From: Myxococcus terminator_A
Lineage (GTDB): Bacteria; Myxococcota; Myxococcia; Myxococcales; Myxococcaceae
Direction: 5' to 3'
NCBI GenBank assembly: GCA_049194865.1
Contig: JBLZWL010000129.1
Span: 186,001 to 250,000, forward strand
Length of the DNA stretch: 64,000 nt
A program made the translations under genes and the position numbers. This document shows positions 20,303 through 28,886 of the stretch, one piece after another. Numbering within the stretch: the first letter of the stretch is position 1; each line of letters opens with the position of its first letter. Below the pieces are notes generated by a model. That model searched no databases, was not told where the DNA came from, and worked only from the letters and a program-made list of their open reading frames with translations.

Positions 20303-22009
20303 AGCGCCGATCAGGAATCAGCCCGAGGAAAATCGATCGCTTACGAGCACGGTCGACGCGGGCTGTCGCCGAGTGCTCAGGTCACCTCCTCACGGAGGTG
20401 CCACTTGGACCGATGGAAGCCCACGATGGAGTGCAGTGCCCGCGAGCAGAAGCTCCTGAAGCTCGCCGGCAAGAGTCGGAAGCTCTTCGTCTTTCTGCGC
20501 GAGCACCGGCACGAGTTGTTCGACGACGCTTTTCAGGCCGAGTTGGAGTCGATGTATCGACAGACGGGCCAGGGTGAAGCCGCGCAGCCGCCTGCGCTGA
20601 TGTGCATGGGCCTGTTGCTACAGGCCTACCTGCAGACTTCCGATGCGGAAGCGGTGCGTCTGTCGGCGAGCGACCGCTGCTGGCGGTTGGTTCTCGGAAC
20701 GCTCGATGATGAAGAAGACGCGCCCGCGTTTTCGCAGGGCGGGCTGCAGCAGTTCCGCGAGCGCCTCATCGCGCACGAGATGGACCGTCGGCTGCTCGAG
20801 CACACCGTCGAGGTGGCGAAGCGGACGAAGGGGTTCGATTCGAAAAAGACGCCGAAGACGTTGCGAGTGGGGGTCGACAGCCGCCCTTTAGAGGGAGCCG
20901 GGCGGGTTGAGGACACCATCAACCTGCTCGGCCACGCAGGCCGCAAGGTGGCCGAGTGCATGGCGCTCGCGCTCGGCACTGACGTCGAGGAGGTGTGTCA
21001 GCAGGCCGATGCGCCGTTGCTGAGGGCCAGCAGCATCAAGGCCGGCCTCGACATCGACTGGAGTGCGCCCGACGCGAAGCTCGACGCACTCAATCGCCTG
21101 TGCCGACAACTCGACCGCCTCATGGCCTGGGTGGCGAAGCAGTCGAAGTCGTGCGTCGAGGCGCCGCTGACGCGTTACATCGAAGCGCTCGCGCAGGTGC
21201 GCGAACAGGACCTCGAGCCTCGCCCCGAAGGAGGCGTTCAGATTCGACAAGGCGTGGCAGCCGACAGGCGCATCTCCATCGAGGACGCCGACATGCGCCA
21301 CGGGCGTAAGAGCAAGAGCAAGCGCTTCAATGGCTACAAGCAGCACGTCGGCATCGACCTCGACACCGAGCTCGTGGTGGCCTGCGCCGTGTCACCCGCC
21401 AACCGCCCCGAAGACGAGGCGACGGACGCACTGCAGGAAGACATGGCCCACCAGGACCTCTATCCCGACGTTCTGCTCGTCGACAGGGCATACCTCAACA
21501 GCACGATGGCCGAGGACGTGCTGGCCAGCGGCGGCGACCTCGTCTGCCGGCCGTGGCGAGGAGCCAGCGCGAAGCCGGGACTGTTCGGCAAGCGCGACTT
21601 CAAAGTGAACATCCGCGACGGTACCCTCACGTGCCCCGCGGGTGAGGTGGAGCCCTTCGAGCCCGGCGCCGTCGTGCACTTCGACCCGGAAGCCTGCGGA
21701 CCGTGCAAGCTGCGCCCCAGTTGTACCCAGGCCGCATCCGGTAAGGGGCGCAGCGTCACGATGGGCGATGACGAGCGGCTCCAGCATCGCCTTCGCTCAC
21801 TTCTGCAGTCGCGCGCGGGCCGCGCACAACTCCGCGAGCGGGTCGGCGTCGAGCATCGCCTGGCTCATCTCGCCAACCGCCAGGGTCCGAAGGCCCGTTA
21901 CCGAGGCACGCGCCGCAACCTCTTTGACCTCAGGCGACTCTCGGTCGTCCAAAACCTTGAGGTCGCCGCGCGCTTCCAGCTCGCGGCGTGACCTAACCTG
22001 TTCGGCGCT
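20303..22009 (+). mobile_element. IS1182-family-like insertion sequence with CTAG target duplication
   Basis: A 1707-base element bounded by 13-base terminal inverted repeats (20303-20315 AGCGCCGATCAGG and 21997-22009, 12 of 13 matching), each flanked on the outside by CTAG (20299-20302 and 22010-22013). A four-base CTAG target is typical of IS1182-type elements. One transposase gene fills it and looks intact. It inserted into the putative immunity gene, in opposite orientation to that gene. Confidence 0.9.
20405..21991 (+). CDS. IS1182-type DDE transposase
   Basis: A 528-residue transposase with the layout of the IS1182 group: an N-terminal DUF772-like region (HELFDDAFQAELESMYRQTG, PALMCMGLLLQAYL), a DDE catalytic domain with Asp in VGVDSRPLEG, Asp in LLVDRAYL and Glu in RVGVEHRLAHL, and a Cys-rich insert (CGPCKLRPSC) before the last acidic residue. 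No stops or frameshifts interrupt it, so it may still be active. The likely start is TTG 20405, which is preceded by GGAGGT; ATG 20426 is the alternative. Confidence 0.9.
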   Translation: MDRWKPTMECSAREQKLLKLAGKSRKLFVFLREHRHELFDDAFQAELESMYRQTGQGEAAQPPALMCMGLLLQAYLQTSDAEAVRLSASDRCWRLVLGTLDDEEDAPAFSQGGLQQFRERLIAHEMDRRLLEHTVEVAKRTKGFDSKKTPKTLRVGVDSRPLEGAGRVEDTINLLGHAGRKVAECMALALGTDVEEVCQQADAPLLRASSIKAGLDIDWSAPDAKLDALNRLCRQLDRLMAWVAKQSKSCVEAPLTRYIEALAQVREQDLEPRPEGGVQIRQGVAADRRISIEDADMRHGRKSKSKRFNGYKQHVGIDLDTELVVACAVSPANRPEDEATDALQEDMAHQDLYPDVLLVDRAYLNSTMAEDVLASGGDLVCRPWRGASAKPGLFGKRDFKVNIRDGTLTCPAGEVEPFEPGAVVHFDPEACGPCKLRPSCTQAASGKGRSVTMGDDERLQHRLRSLLQSRAGRAQLRERVGVEHRLAHLANRQGPKARYRGTRRNLFDLRRLSVVQNLEVAARFQLAA

Positions 22010-22039
22010 CTAGAATCGCCAGTCCTGTGCAGAGTGTCA

Positions 22040-22546
22040 CTATTCACCTCCAAATTGGCTTTGCCAGTACCATTCCATAACCTTGTGCGGTGTTACCAGT
22101 GCATTGGGTGAGTCGGGCAGCGCGCCATCCATTGCTTGGTCTGAAAATTCCGGAATGGGTGCGGGGGCGCCTGGACGTGCAAGATATTGATAATCAAAGA
22201 GTCCGGCATGAGTTAGTTCGTGAGCTAGGTTTGTCACGGGATTATATCCGTCGCGAACAACCATCTGGTCATATAGCTCAATAGTCCCGCCGGCGTTACA
22301 TCGGTTTCGGCCCACGCCGAGTCCCGGAATGAACCTTCCGTAAACTCCATTCTTCAGCCCTGTTGGGAATTGCGCATCCCCCGTGACGCTGTAGACGTAG
22401 GGCGACCTGTCTAGGTAGTTGTATAGCGCGGCGCCACTTGGATGCTGTTGAAGCTGCGCGATGAGCAAGGAGGCGCGAGCATCAACTGCGTATACCTCGC
22501 GGCCATCCGGATCGACGAAGTTGACGGGATTGTTGAGTGCGTACAT
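22040..22546 (-). CDS. Orphan Rhs C-terminal toxin with HELTH metallopeptidase motif
   Basis: A 168-codon fragment that begins with the end of an Rhs core, MYALNNPVNFVDPDGRE, the conserved hinge where Rhs proteins release their variable toxin. The variable part contains NLAHELTHAGLFDY, with His109, Glu110 and His113 forming an HExxH zinc-peptidase motif like that of NleD/M91-type effector toxins. The Rhs body is missing: Rhs-like sequence stops at about 22560, where lectin-gene repeat copy B begins, so the ATG at 22546 is only an internal Met. It ends one base into the split immunity gene. It is probably a displaced cassette awaiting recombination, or a relic. Confidence 0.75.
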   Translation of the reverse strand: MYALNNPVNFVDPDGREVYAVDARASLLIAQLQQHPSGAALYNYLDRSPYVYSVTGDAQFPTGLKNGVYGRFIPGLGVGRNRCNAGGTIELYDQMVVRDGYNPVTNLAHELTHAGLFDYQYLARPGAPAPIPEFSDQAMDGALPDSPNALVTPHKVMEWYWQSQFGGE

Positions 22547-22561
22547 GTAGGAGGGGACGGC

Positions 22562-22830
22562 ATGGCCAACAACATCCCCATCCTCGCCAAGACAGTCTGC
22601 AGTGACTCGGGGCAGCTGTGGAAGGTGACCACCGCGACTCCTCCGGATTCACCGTGAGCAAGTTGAGGACTCCCCTTGCCAACGGTCACCCCGGCCCCGA
22701 CTTTCGTCAGGCGCTGTTCGTCAGGGCGCAGTGCGCGCCTGTTTGCGCTGGCCCGTCTCCGAGAGCAGTCCCTTGCGATTCCATCCCTACCCACGGCACC
22801 AGGCCCCGTGCACCGCTTTCAGGGAAATGA
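22562..22830. repeat. Direct repeat copy B: broken lectin-gene and GH2-gene 3' ends
   Basis: 22562-22631 repeats the last coding bases of the lectin gene (around CCAACAACATCCCCATCCTC to the GTGACC). 22721-22830 repeats the GH2 3'-end fragment of copy A with two internal deletions, including the adjoining CACCGCTTTC segment absent from the intact GH2 gene. It is therefore a closer relative of copy A than of the GH2 gene itself. Confidence 0.75.
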
Positions 22831-23163
22831 GTCGCCCCCGTCCATCGAGCGCGGCTCTCCGGCGGCGACGCGCACACCATCGCCACCATCTCCCCGCGCT
22901 GCCGAACCGACCTGGCGCACCCGTGACTCAGCGACCGAGATCTGGGTAGGCACACCGGGCTGTGCCCGTACAGGACAGCGGGAGGCCAGGAGATTCTGTT
23001 ATGTTCGGCCGCGTCTTGGTTCACCAACTCGGTCCGGCTCAAACCCCTCGTGCGCGGTCTGGCTTGACGCAGCGTGCGAAGCGAGTCATCGCTGCCTCTC
23101 CATTTCTGAAAGCCCTTCAAGCCGCGCCGCTGAGCGGCTCTGCGCGCTCCCAGGATCCGCACC
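22831..23163. other. Region without a supported gene
   Basis: 333 bases between repeat copy B and the WD40-like pseudogene. No frame gives a recognisable protein and no RNA gene is seen. It presumably holds the old promoter of the WD40-like gene and rearranged junk. Confidence 0.4.
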
Positions 23164-24139
23164 ATGCTCACGCCCTCCCTTCCGCTGACCCCTGACACCG
23201 CGAGGCACTTGTCCCTGCTGCGGATGCTGGGGCCGCCGGAACCGTCGCGGCACTCTCGGTGGCAGCGGTTGGCCTGGGATGCGTCGTCGCGCTATCTGTT
23301 GTCGGTCCAGGAGCGGGGCGGTACGCCGCTGCGTTGGTGGGACCTGCACTCGGAAGAGTCGGCTCCGCTTGTCGCGCACCCCGGCCCCCAATGCGTGGGC
23401 GCGTGGTTCCTGCCCGGCTCCCAGCGGCTTCTGTCCGTGACGGTACGTGGCACCCTCCAGACCTGGTCCGTCACCGACGGCAAGCTGTTGTCCTCGGTGG
23501 AGACGGGTGGGTCCGTCGCCCATGGGTGCCTGTCGTCGGACGGCGCGCGCCTGCTGCTCACGGCCAGCCAGGGACGCGGTCCTGCTCTGGGACCTGGAGC
23601 GCAACTGGCCCGTGTGGCAACTGGAGGATCCGGCCTTCCTCTACGGCTGCGCATTGTCGCCGGATGGCCGGTTCGCGGCCGTGGGCGTCGCCGAGGAGCA
23701 GGACGGCGACGCGACATGTAGCTCGGTTCGCCTCTGGGATGCGAGGACCGGTAAGCCCGTGGCGACCCGCACGCTCGACTCAATGCGGATCTGGACCGTG
23801 GCGTTCACGCCGTCCGGAGCGTCGCTGGTCGCCGCGAATTCCGCTGGCCAGTTGTTGTTCCTGGACCTTCCCGGACTTGAAACCACCCGGACCCTCAGGG
23901 CCCCAGCCTCCGGGGCCCTGCAGTTGGAGTTCAATCGGGAGGGCACCTTGCTGGCGGCGGGTCCGGACGCGAGCGCGTTCGCGGTCATCGACGTTCGTGA
24001 GGGACGCGGCGTCTTCGCCTATTCGGATCTGCACGACGAGGAGGGAAGCACCGCGAACTTCTCTCCCGACGGACGCTTCGTGAGCTGGGGCATGGACGAC
24101 GGCAAGGTGGGCGTCTGGGGCGTGAAGCCGCGTCCCTGA
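23164..24139 (+). pseudogene. WD40-type propeller gene with a frameshift
   Basis: Two plus-strand frames together make one protein of about 325 residues. From ATG 23164 the first frame reads LTPDTARHLSLLRMLG through LSSDGARLLLTASQG. Near 23570-23580 the signal moves to the next frame and continues DAVLLWDLERNWPVW to the stop at 24139. WD-like lines recur: LQTWSVTDGKLL, VRLWDARTGKPV, VGVWGVK. The change needs a one-base insertion or two-base deletion near CCAGGGACGCGG. It is either a true pseudogene or an assembly error. No signal peptide is seen. It lies in a decayed neighbourhood, which favours a pseudogene. Confidence 0.75.
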
Positions 24140-24384
24140 CGCCACTTGAGACTGTTCCCCAGGCATGACGCCGACGCAGACGAATCGACCCGATGGCGGG
24201 GCGACGGGTGGAGCAAGCATCCGAGAAGGAGGCCATGCGCCAGCGCCTCCAGCAGTGCCTCCGTGGCAGTAACTGGGCAGACGATGAGGTCATGCGCCGG
24301 CTGGCCTTGAAACTGGAGGCGGAGACGTCCCTCAAGCAGTGGGTTCGCCTGACGAAGCTGCGCTGGCGCGTCGAGCCTCCAGCG

Positions 24385-26295
24385 TCAGGGCGCGGTGCGC
24401 GCCTGTTCGGATTGGGCCTGTCGTGCCTCCAGCTTGCGGTAGTGCTCGGCGAGGACGTCGAAGGCCTGCTTGCGCTGGCCCGTCTCTGACAGCAGTCCCT
24501 TTCGATTCCACCCCTGCTGGTAGACGGGATGTTGTCTCCGGGGTGAGCGGAAATCCTTCAGCACCCACGGCGACAGTCCGCGCAGCGAGGGCACCTTCTC
24601 GCTCATCGCGAGCGTCTGTCGGTGGTACTCGGCCTGGAACTCCTCGGAGAACTTTCGCTTCAGCCCGGGCTCGTGGAAGCCCGCCTGCGCATCGGCGCCG
24701 AACTCGGAGAAGATGAGCGGCTTGCCCGTGTCGTTGCGCCAGCCGATGCCCGGCAGGTCCGCCAGCGCGTCGTCGGAATACCAGCCGTTGTAGGTGTTCA
24801 CCGCTGCGACGTCGAGGTGGCTCACCAGCGGGTCCTTCACCACCATCACCGACTTCCCCTTCTCCTGGACGCGGTCAATGAGCAGCGCCGCCGTCACCAG
24901 CCGCGTGTCGTCGAGCGCCCGCGCATCGGCCGCCAGCCGCGCCAGGAACGCATTGCGCGCGTCGCTCACGGGCGTCTCGTTGGCCACACTCCAGAAGGCG
25001 ATGGAGGCGCGGTTGCGATCTCGCAGGATGTTCTCCGCGAGCATCCGCCGCGCCGTCTCCAGCGTCTCGCCCCGGGCGAAGTTGACGCGCCAGTAGACGG
25101 GAATCTCGCTCCACACGAGCAGCCCCATTTCATCCGCCATGCGCGTCATGACTTCCGCGTGGGGATAGTGGGCCAGCCGCACGAAGTTTCCATGGAGCCC
25201 GTGCTTCACCTCGCCGAGCAGCGCGCGCGCCGCCCCGGGAGTCATGGCCCGTGTGGGGTGCTTGCCCAGCTCCTCTTCATGAAGGCTGATGCCGCGCAGG
25301 AACACGGGCTTGCCGTTGAGCAGGATGTCGTGGCCTTTCACCGCCAGCGTCCGGAAGCCGATGCGGTCCACCAGCCGGTCCTCACCGGCCTCCACCGCCA
25401 CCTCGTAGAGCGTGGGCTGCTCGGGACTCCATCGCTTCAGTGCCGAGGGCTCCACCGCGTCACCCGTCCAGCTCCCATCCGCGCCAGTGCGTCCCTTGAG
25501 CGTCAACGCGAGCGCGGGAATATGCACCCGCACGTCGGCACCACCGGCCTTGGCGCCCTGGAGTCGCACCGTTGCGCGAAGGCGGCCGTCATCGCCCAGG
25601 CGGACCCACGCATCGTCGATGTACGTGGCGGGAGTCAGCACCAGCCGCACGGGCCGGGTGATGCCGCCATAGGTCTCCCAGTCCGTGACGGTGGGCGGCA
25701 CGGTGTCGGCGGAGCGGACGGAGTCGACACCGACCGTCACCTGGTTCTCTCCCGTCCGCAGCAGGGACGTCACCTCGAACGCGAAGGGCGTGAAGCCTCC
25801 TTCATGTGTCCCCACCGGCTTGCCATTCAAATACACGCGCGCCACGTAGTCGGCGGCGCCGAAGCGCAGGAACGCCCGCTGTCCCGGCGCCTTCGTCGCG
25901 GTGAAGGTCCGCTGGTACCAGACGAGGCCGTCGTAGTAGCGCATCGTCTCGTCGTGGGAAATCCACGAGCCGGGCAGGTGGACCACGGGCGAGCGGCGCA
26001 TGTCGTACTCGTAGAGCGCCGTGGGGTTCGCGCGCGTGAGGACATCGACATCGACGTCGTCATAGCGCCGGTGCCCGGGGCCCGCCTCCGCGCCATGGAA
26101 GCCCGCGAGCCCATCCCGGTACGGGTCCACCGACCAATGCCATGCACCCGACAAGTCTTCCCCGGCGCGGGCCTCCACGTTGACCAGCACCGGCCCGGGT
26201 GTCAGGGGAGGAGCACTCGCGAGGGATTGCGTCGCCAGTCCGACAATCACGGTCATCCCTCCGCACCACTGTTTGAGCCACCGTCCCGGCATCAT
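24385..26295 (-). CDS. Secreted GH2-family glycosidase (beta-galactosidase/glucuronidase-like)
   Basis: A 636-residue exo-glycosidase with a signal peptide (about 1-27, ending SLASA). The order is: galactose-binding-like sugar-binding domain (about 45-215, with LPGSWISHD, LRFGAADYVARVYLNGKPVG and HEGGFTPF), an Ig-like middle domain (218-320), and the catalytic barrel (322-610). Glu440 in SVANE is the acid/base and Glu531 in FSEFGADA the nucleophile, the two standard GH2 glutamates. RGISLHEEE and NFVRLAHYPH are further GH2 blocks. Sugar specificity cannot be fixed. The last 60 codons are duplicated as decayed copies at 19613-19803 and 22721-22830. Confidence 0.9.
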   Translation of the reverse strand: MMPGRWLKQWCGGMTVIVGLATQSLASAPPLTPGPVLVNVEARAGEDLSGAWHWSVDPYRDGLAGFHGAEAGPGHRRYDDVDVDVLTRANPTALYEYDMRRSPVVHLPGSWISHDETMRYYDGLVWYQRTFTATKAPGQRAFLRFGAADYVARVYLNGKPVGTHEGGFTPFAFEVTSLLRTGENQVTVGVDSVRSADTVPPTVTDWETYGGITRPVRLVLTPATYIDDAWVRLGDDGRLRATVRLQGAKAGGADVRVHIPALALTLKGRTGADGSWTGDAVEPSALKRWSPEQPTLYEVAVEAGEDRLVDRIGFRTLAVKGHDILLNGKPVFLRGISLHEEELGKHPTRAMTPGAARALLGEVKHGLHGNFVRLAHYPHAEVMTRMADEMGLLVWSEIPVYWRVNFARGETLETARRMLAENILRDRNRASIAFWSVANETPVSDARNAFLARLAADARALDDTRLVTAALLIDRVQEKGKSVMVVKDPLVSHLDVAAVNTYNGWYSDDALADLPGIGWRNDTGKPLIFSEFGADAQAGFHEPGLKRKFSEEFQAEYHRQTLAMSEKVPSLRGLSPWVLKDFRSPRRQHPVYQQGWNRKGLLSETGQRKQAFDVLAEHYRKLEARQAQSEQARTAP

Positions 26296-26386
26296 CTTGC
26301 TCCGTGAGTGGGAGCGTGTCCGTCAGGCTTCGGCGCACGCCGCGAGAGGAGCAGGCTAGGCAGGGAGGCCAATCCCTGTCGAACCG

Positions 26387-26803
26387 GTGCGCATGTCCAG
26401 TCCGCGTGTCGAGGCGAAGCCCCACCCGGTCCTCGCCGTGCTCCTGGGCGTCCTCCTGGCATTCCTCCCCAAGTGCGCCATGTGCTGGGCCGCCTGGCTC
26501 AGCCTGTTCGGAGGGGTCGGGCTCGCGAGCGGACCCGCCCTGGACTGGCTCTTCCCGACGCTGATGGGCCTCTCCGCGCTCCACCTGCTGCTCCTGCTGC
26601 GGAGGGCGCCGCGCCGGGGACCCGCCCCCTTCGCGCTCAGCCTCGCGGGCTTCGTCGTCATCCTGCTCGCCCGGGAACAGCCAGTCCCGGCGCGCTGGCT
26701 GTTGTTCCTCGGCATCGCGCTCATGGTGAGCGGCTCGCTGCTCAACGGCCTGCCTCGAAAGAAGCCACCTGAGTCGGACCTGCCCTCACTTCCGACGCGT
26801 TGA
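26387..26803 (+). CDS. Small integral membrane protein with a CAMCW motif
   Basis: A predicted 138-residue inner-membrane protein with four hydrophobic segments (about 17-35, 38-60, 82-97 and 103-120). The first contains LPKCAMCWAAW, where a Cys-x-x-Cys pair sits inside or at the edge of a membrane helix. This recalls MerC/MerT-like metal proteins, but overall similarity is not clear enough to assign that role. The start may be GTG 26387 or ATG 26393. It is a single gene, divergent from the GH2 gene and upstream of glgC by 90 bases. Confidence 0.65.
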   Translation: MRMSSPRVEAKPHPVLAVLLGVLLAFLPKCAMCWAAWLSLFGGVGLASGPALDWLFPTLMGLSALHLLLLLRRAPRRGPAPFALSLAGFVVILLAREQPVPARWLLFLGIALMVSGSLLNGLPRKKPPESDLPSLPTR

Positions 26804-26893
26804 CGCACGAGGACTACGAGACGAGCGCGCCGTGAAAACGGACATCCCTCCGTTGCGCCCTATACTGAGGGCCACGAAGGGGTACATCTCAGC

Positions 26894-28141
26894 ATGGGTA
26901 CGCGCATCCTCGGCATGGTGCTGGCCGGAGGCCAGGGAACTCGGTTGTCTCCGCTCACACAGCGGCGCTCGAAGCCAGCGGTGCCCTTCGGCTCGAAGTT
27001 CCGCATCATCGACTTCGCGCTCAACAACTTCATCAACTCCGGCATCTACTCCATCTACGTCCTGACGCAGTTCAAGGCGCAGTCGCTGACGGAGCACATC
27101 CAGCGCGGCTGGCGCTTCGGCTCGGTGTTGTTGTCGGACTACTTCATCACCCTCGTGCCCGCGCAGATGTACCTGTACGAGGAGCTGGGGCCCGTCTGGT
27201 ACCGGGGCACCGCGGACGCCATCTACCAGAACATGCATCTGGTGGAGAACCACCGGCCCGAGCACATGGCCATCTTCTCCGGCGACCACATCTACAAGAT
27301 GAACGTGGCGCACATGCTGGAGCTGCACGAGGACCAGCGCGCGGACATCACCATCGCCGCGTATCCCACGCCGCTGGCGGACGCGCACCGCTTCGGCGTC
27401 ATGCAGGTGGACGAGCGCGGCCGGGTGACGGAGTTCCAGGAGAAGCCCAAGGACCCCAAGCCCATCCCCGGCCGGCCCGACACCGTGCTGGCCAGCATGG
27501 GCAACTACATCTTCCGCAGCAAGGTGCTCGCGGAGCTGCTCGAAGTGGACGCCAAGACGGAGGGCTCCCAGCACGACTTCGGCAAGGACGTGCTGCCGCG
27601 CGCGCTGCGAGACGGCTACCACATCCAGACGTACGACTTCGCCAAGAACCCCATCCCCGGGCAGACGCGACCCAACACCTACTGGCGCGACGTGGGGACG
27701 CTGGACGCGTACCACGAGGCGTCCATGGACCTGGTGTCCATCAACCCGGAGTTCGACATCTTCAACGCCGAGTGGCCGCTGCGCACCGCCAGCGAGTACA
27801 GCCCGCCCGCCAAGTTCGTCCATGAGTCCGGCGAGCGGGTGGGGCGCGCGCTCAACTCCATGGTGGCCGGCGGCTGCATCATCTCCGGCGGCGTGGTGCG
27901 CGAGAGCATCCTCTTCCGCCGCGCGCGCGTGAACAGCTACGCCAGCGTGCAGCGCTCGGTCATCTTCGACGAGGTGGACATCGGCCGGCACGCGCAGGTG
28001 AAGAACGCCATCATCGACAAGGGCGTGCGCGTGCCGCCCAACACGAAGGTGGGCTTCGACCTGGAGGCGGACAAGGCGCGCGGCTTCACCGTCACCGAGG
28101 GCGGCATCGTCGTGGTGCCCAAGGGCTACCGCTTCGAGTGA
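26894..28141 (+). CDS. glgC: Glucose-1-phosphate adenylyltransferase GlgC
   Basis: A 415-residue ADP-glucose pyrophosphorylase that makes ADP-glucose from glucose-1-phosphate and ATP for glycogen. The pyrophosphorylase signature GGQGTRLSPLTQRRSKPAVP lies at about residues 11-30, followed by FRIIDFALNN, RGTADAIYQN, FSGDHIYKM and VEFQEKP-like blocks. The C-terminal part is a left-handed beta-helix with hexapeptide repeats (VVRESILFRRARVNSYASVQ), the usual allosteric region. No other glg gene is adjacent. A TATACT at 26861-26866 is a plausible -10 box. It ends five bases before the convergent siderophore-interacting gene. Confidence 0.95.
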   Translation: MGTRILGMVLAGGQGTRLSPLTQRRSKPAVPFGSKFRIIDFALNNFINSGIYSIYVLTQFKAQSLTEHIQRGWRFGSVLLSDYFITLVPAQMYLYEELGPVWYRGTADAIYQNMHLVENHRPEHMAIFSGDHIYKMNVAHMLELHEDQRADITIAAYPTPLADAHRFGVMQVDERGRVTEFQEKPKDPKPIPGRPDTVLASMGNYIFRSKVLAELLEVDAKTEGSQHDFGKDVLPRALRDGYHIQTYDFAKNPIPGQTRPNTYWRDVGTLDAYHEASMDLVSINPEFDIFNAEWPLRTASEYSPPAKFVHESGERVGRALNSMVAGGCIISGGVVRESILFRRARVNSYASVQRSVIFDEVDIGRHAQVKNAIIDKGVRVPPNTKVGFDLEADKARGFTVTEGGIVVVPKGYRFE

Positions 28142-28145
28142 GGCC

Positions 28146-28853
28146 TCACAGCCCGCGCTTTCCGTCCGCCCAGTAGGCCTTGCTGCGCAGAGCGCGCTTC
28201 GTGAACCCGTGCTGCTCCAGCAGCTCCTGCCGGAGCATCACGATGGAGCCCGCGTGCCCGGCCAGGTAGCACGTCGCGCCCGTGAGCACGTTGCGCGAGA
28301 GCCACTCGCGCAGCGCCGTGCCGCGCGGCTTTCCCTCCGCGCGCGGGACGGCCGTCAGGGGCACGCCCACGCGAGCGAGCCAGTCCTCCGCGCCCGGCTC
28401 CACCTCGATGGCGCCCAGCATGCGCAGCGGTGAAGACAGGGAGCGAATCATCGCCTGGAACAACCCCAGACACGTCTCGTCGCCCAGGAACAGGTGCGCG
28501 GGCGCCTCCTCGTCCACGCCCAGCCTTCCCCCGGGCCCGAGGATGTCCGCGGTGTCTCCCGGCTTCAGCCCCGAGGCCCACTCGCTCCCGGGCCCCTGGC
28601 CGTGCAGATAGAAGACCACCTCCATCGCCCCGTGCCCCGGGTCCACCAGTGACGGCGTGTAGTGGCGGAAGGCCGTCGGGCTGACGCGAAACTCCACCTC
28701 GTGCCCGGGCTCGTACGTCACCCCGCGCAGGGACTCACCCTCGAAGCGCACCCGCCGCAGCCGGGGCGCCAGCGTCTCCACCCGAGAGACCTGCGAGGGC
28801 TTCGCGAACCAGGGCATCAGCGTGTTCGCGATGACCGCGGGCATCTCCGGCAT
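28146..28853 (-). CDS. Siderophore-interacting FAD-binding protein (ferric-siderophore reductase)
   Basis: A 235-residue cytoplasmic flavoprotein of the siderophore-interacting (ViuB/YqjH) family, which reduces ferric siderophore complexes to release iron. RVRFEGESLRGVTYEPG leads to RHYTPSLVDP, the FAD-binding R-x-Y-T/S-P region, then VVFYLHGQGPGSEWA and a GDTADILGPGG loop. The C-terminal half has HLFLGDETCLG and YLAGHAGSIVMLR, the NAD(P)H-binding blocks. Its promoter overlaps a strong Fur box (28895-28913), so iron-repressed expression is expected. It is divergent from a HmuY-like lipoprotein gene that shares the control region. Confidence 0.88.
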   Translation of the reverse strand: MPEMPAVIANTLMPWFAKPSQVSRVETLAPRLRRVRFEGESLRGVTYEPGHEVEFRVSPTAFRHYTPSLVDPGHGAMEVVFYLHGQGPGSEWASGLKPGDTADILGPGGRLGVDEEAPAHLFLGDETCLGLFQAMIRSLSSPLRMLGAIEVEPGAEDWLARVGVPLTAVPRAEGKPRGTALREWLSRNVLTGATCYLAGHAGSIVMLRQELLEQHGFTKRALRSKAYWADGKRGL

Positions 28854-28886
28854 GGGGTCTCCCTCGTGGGTGCGGGTGTTGAATCT

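Larger units (their letters stand above)
19892..22040 (-). pseudogene. Putative immunity gene split by an IS1182-type element
   Basis: The 5' piece is 22040-22010 and the 3' piece 20298-19892. A GTG at 22040 follows a GGAGGT ribosome-binding site and shares one base with the stop of the Rhs toxin tail. Removing the IS and one CTAG rejoins the frame exactly (ATT CTA GGG CTA) and gives a 145-residue protein. It has a hydrophobic N-terminus (LAILGLCIPLPG) suggesting export, a body with SSGTYRVLIGISGKNNHLQA, several Cys, and a C-terminus LSPLFETALNGKR. The DNA is AT-richer than its surroundings. The position right after a toxin gene argues for an immunity protein; the family is not recognised. 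Confidence 0.75.

Noticed and set aside
24193..24489. A 98-codon plus-strand open frame between the WD40-like pseudogene and the GH2 gene
   Set aside because: The second half is antisense to the GH2 3' end. The first 60 codons show no recognisable family and no clear ribosome-binding site, so it is not called.
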